DNA from: a virus
Reading direction: 5' to 3' (one strand)
IMG/VR virus record: IMGVR_UViG_3300031758_009586
Span: 1-21,797 of that record
DNA length: 21,797 nucleotides
Shown here: in pieces, positions 20,934-21,797 of the stretch
Layout: each line of letters begins with the position of its first letter
Position numbering within the stretch: the first letter of the stretch is position 1
Program-made: the position numbers and the translations under genes
The notes under the pieces: generated by a model
What the model was told of the DNA's origin: nothing
The model's database searches: none
The model's input: the letters and a program-made list of their open reading frames with translations, nothing else

Positions 20934-21122
20934 ATGGTCTTTAAAGAACTAGCAGTTGGTGATTTATTCACAACAAATAATAATCAAGATATAGTTTATA
21001 AAAAGATAGAGCCACAAAAAAGAAACCCAAGAGGGTGTGGTTGCGATAAGGTAAATGCTGAAAATACGGCCGATAATACAAGGTTGAAATTTTCAGATTT
21101 TATGACAGTGCAAAAGATATAG
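20934..21122 (+). CDS. Small hypothetical protein between polymerase and exonuclease
   Basis: 62 residues, not recognised. GGAG six to seven bases upstream, at the very end of the polymerase gene, supports this ATG; longer in-frame readings would overlap the polymerase. It begins with strands (MVFKELAVGDLFTTNNNQDIVYKKI), then a basic turn with two close cysteines (NPRGCGCDKVN), and ends LKFSDFMTVQKI. The VGDLF and KFSDF segments suggest a small beta barrel like those of many phage proteins. It is not a continuation of DnaE. Confidence 0.65.
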   Translation: MVFKELAVGDLFTTNNNQDIVYKKIEPQKRNPRGCGCDKVNAENTADNTRLKFSDFMTVQKI

Positions 21123-21129
21123 GATAATT

Positions 21130-21797
21130 ATGGATAGTACAATAATAGTATTTGATTTTGAAACAACTCATTTGGACGCTGGAACCGCCGCGTGTGATGC
21201 AATAGAGTTGGCGGCTTGCGCGATTCACTCTAAAACTTTAGAAATTGTGAAAGACAGCGAATTTTTTGTAAATATTAGGCCAGATAATATAGAAGACCCA
21301 GATTATTACAAGAATCATAAGTCTACTATAGACTGGCATGTTGGTTTACAAAAAGGTAATACTGTAGATAGACTGATTGAAAAGTGGAAGGCTGGTACTC
21401 CTGAGAAACAAGCGTGGAAAATGTTCCATGATTATGTTAACCAGTATAATCACACTAAAACTTGGCGAACAGCGCCAATCGCAGCTGGTACAAATATTTC
21501 TGATTTCGATTTAAAGATTTATGATTATTTAAATCAAAAACATAAGATGAAACCTTGTTTTCATAAGAGGGATAAGATAGATATTAAAGATTTATGTTTT
21601 TATTGGTTCGCGTTTAATCCAGACCCACCAAAATCTTTTAAAATGGATGATTTAAGACCTTATTTTGCTCTTGGTACAGAAAAAGCTCATAATGCATTGT
21701 TTGACGTACAACAAGAAGCAACTATTATATCTAATTTCTTAAAAGTGTTTAAGAAGTATGGTAAGCAAGTAACATTAAGAGGAATGTGCGGAAAAAC
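21130..21797 (+). CDS. DnaQ-like 3'-5' exonuclease, incomplete at the window end
   Basis: 222 residues visible, continuing past the window. The DEDDh exonuclease motifs are in order: Exo I FDFETT (D9, E11); Exo II AGTNISDFDLKIYDYL (D125 or D127); Exo III AHNALFDVQQEA (H187, D192). Between them, KRDKIDIKDLCFYWFAF is the usual linker to the third motif. It probably provides proofreading for the DnaE-type polymerase encoded just upstream, which lacks a credible active PHP domain. A free-standing DNA- or RNA-degrading role is also possible. The start ATG lies seven bases after the previous stop, with AGGA five bases upstream. The C-terminal end is unknown. Confidence 0.9.
   Translation, partial: MDSTIIVFDFETTHLDAGTAACDAIELAACAIHSKTLEIVKDSEFFVNIRPDNIEDPDYYKNHKSTIDWHVGLQKGNTVDRLIEKWKAGTPEKQAWKMFHDYVNQYNHTKTWRTAPIAAGTNISDFDLKIYDYLNQKHKMKPCFHKRDKIDIKDLCFYWFAFNPDPPKSFKMDDLRPYFALGTEKAHNALFDVQQEATIISNFLKVFKKYGKQVTLRGMCGK

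Noticed and set aside
20933-21129. Frameshifted continuation of the DnaE-like polymerase
   Set aside because: The three forward frames after the stop show no similarity to the DnaE region after the KFDFLGL motif; a separate small protein with its own ribosome site fits instead.
1-21797. tRNA genes, CRISPR arrays, insertion sequences, integrase or attachment sites
   Set aside because: No cloverleaf-like sequence, spaced repeats, transposase or recombinase genes, or terminal inverted repeats were recognised; nearly all bases are occupied by phage genes.

Overview
The window looks like part of the genome of a tailed double-stranded DNA phage (Caudoviricetes), probably virulent. All recognisable genes lie on the + strand. 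They are packed with almost no gaps, many overlapping by 1 to 20 bases as ATGA or TAATG stop/start junctions. The DNA is strongly AT-rich (by eye roughly 30% GC, not computed). Many starts have a good AGGAG-type ribosome binding site, so the host probably uses Shine-Dalgarno initiation. Host identity cannot be read from the sequence. No tRNA, rRNA, CRISPR, integrase or transposase was seen.

Layout. 30-1123: three small genes, the first with a sigma-70 region 2-like core that may be a phage sigma factor. 1205-1701: an isolated glycine-rich, structural-looking protein gene with its own leader and a strong intrinsic terminator. 1721-5745: nucleotide metabolism, with class I ribonucleotide reductase (nrdB, a short nrdA) and a HAD-type 5'(3')-deoxyribonucleotidase, interspersed with small conserved phage proteins. 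5746-5923: a poorly explained AT-rich gap. 5924-7960: WGR-containing ATP-dependent DNA ligase, PhoH-like ATPase and an FmdB-like zinc ribbon. 7953-13654: recombination and replisome genes, namely a RecA/UvsX recombinase, a Vsr-like nuclease, a helical protein in a UvsY-like position, a zinc-finger protein, a DnaB-type helicase and a DnaG-type primase. This order recalls uvsX-40-41-61 of T4. 13656-16586: dNMP kinase, a RecB/Cas4-like nuclease interrupted by an intein, and an OB-fold SSB-like protein. 16586-18632: a zinc metallopeptidase and small unknown genes. 18648-21797: ThyX thymidylate synthase, an N-terminal-half DNA polymerase III alpha (DnaE) protein, a small protein and a DnaQ-like 3'-5' exonuclease cut by the window edge.

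How it works together. The genes describe a largely self-sufficient replication factory. RNR, ThyX, dNMP kinase and the deoxyribonucleotidase shape the dNTP pool. Helicase, primase, DnaE-type polymerase, proofreading exonuclease and SSB-like protein copy the DNA. RecA-like protein, nucleases and ligase recombine and repair it.

The most notable points are (1) an intein with class 3 (W-C-T) hallmarks and a non-nucleophilic His at position 1, placed directly after the catalytic lysine of the RecB/Cas4-like nuclease; and (2) a DnaE polymerase that stops only 16 residues after its third catalytic aspartate, so the rest of the enzyme must be encoded elsewhere or replaced.
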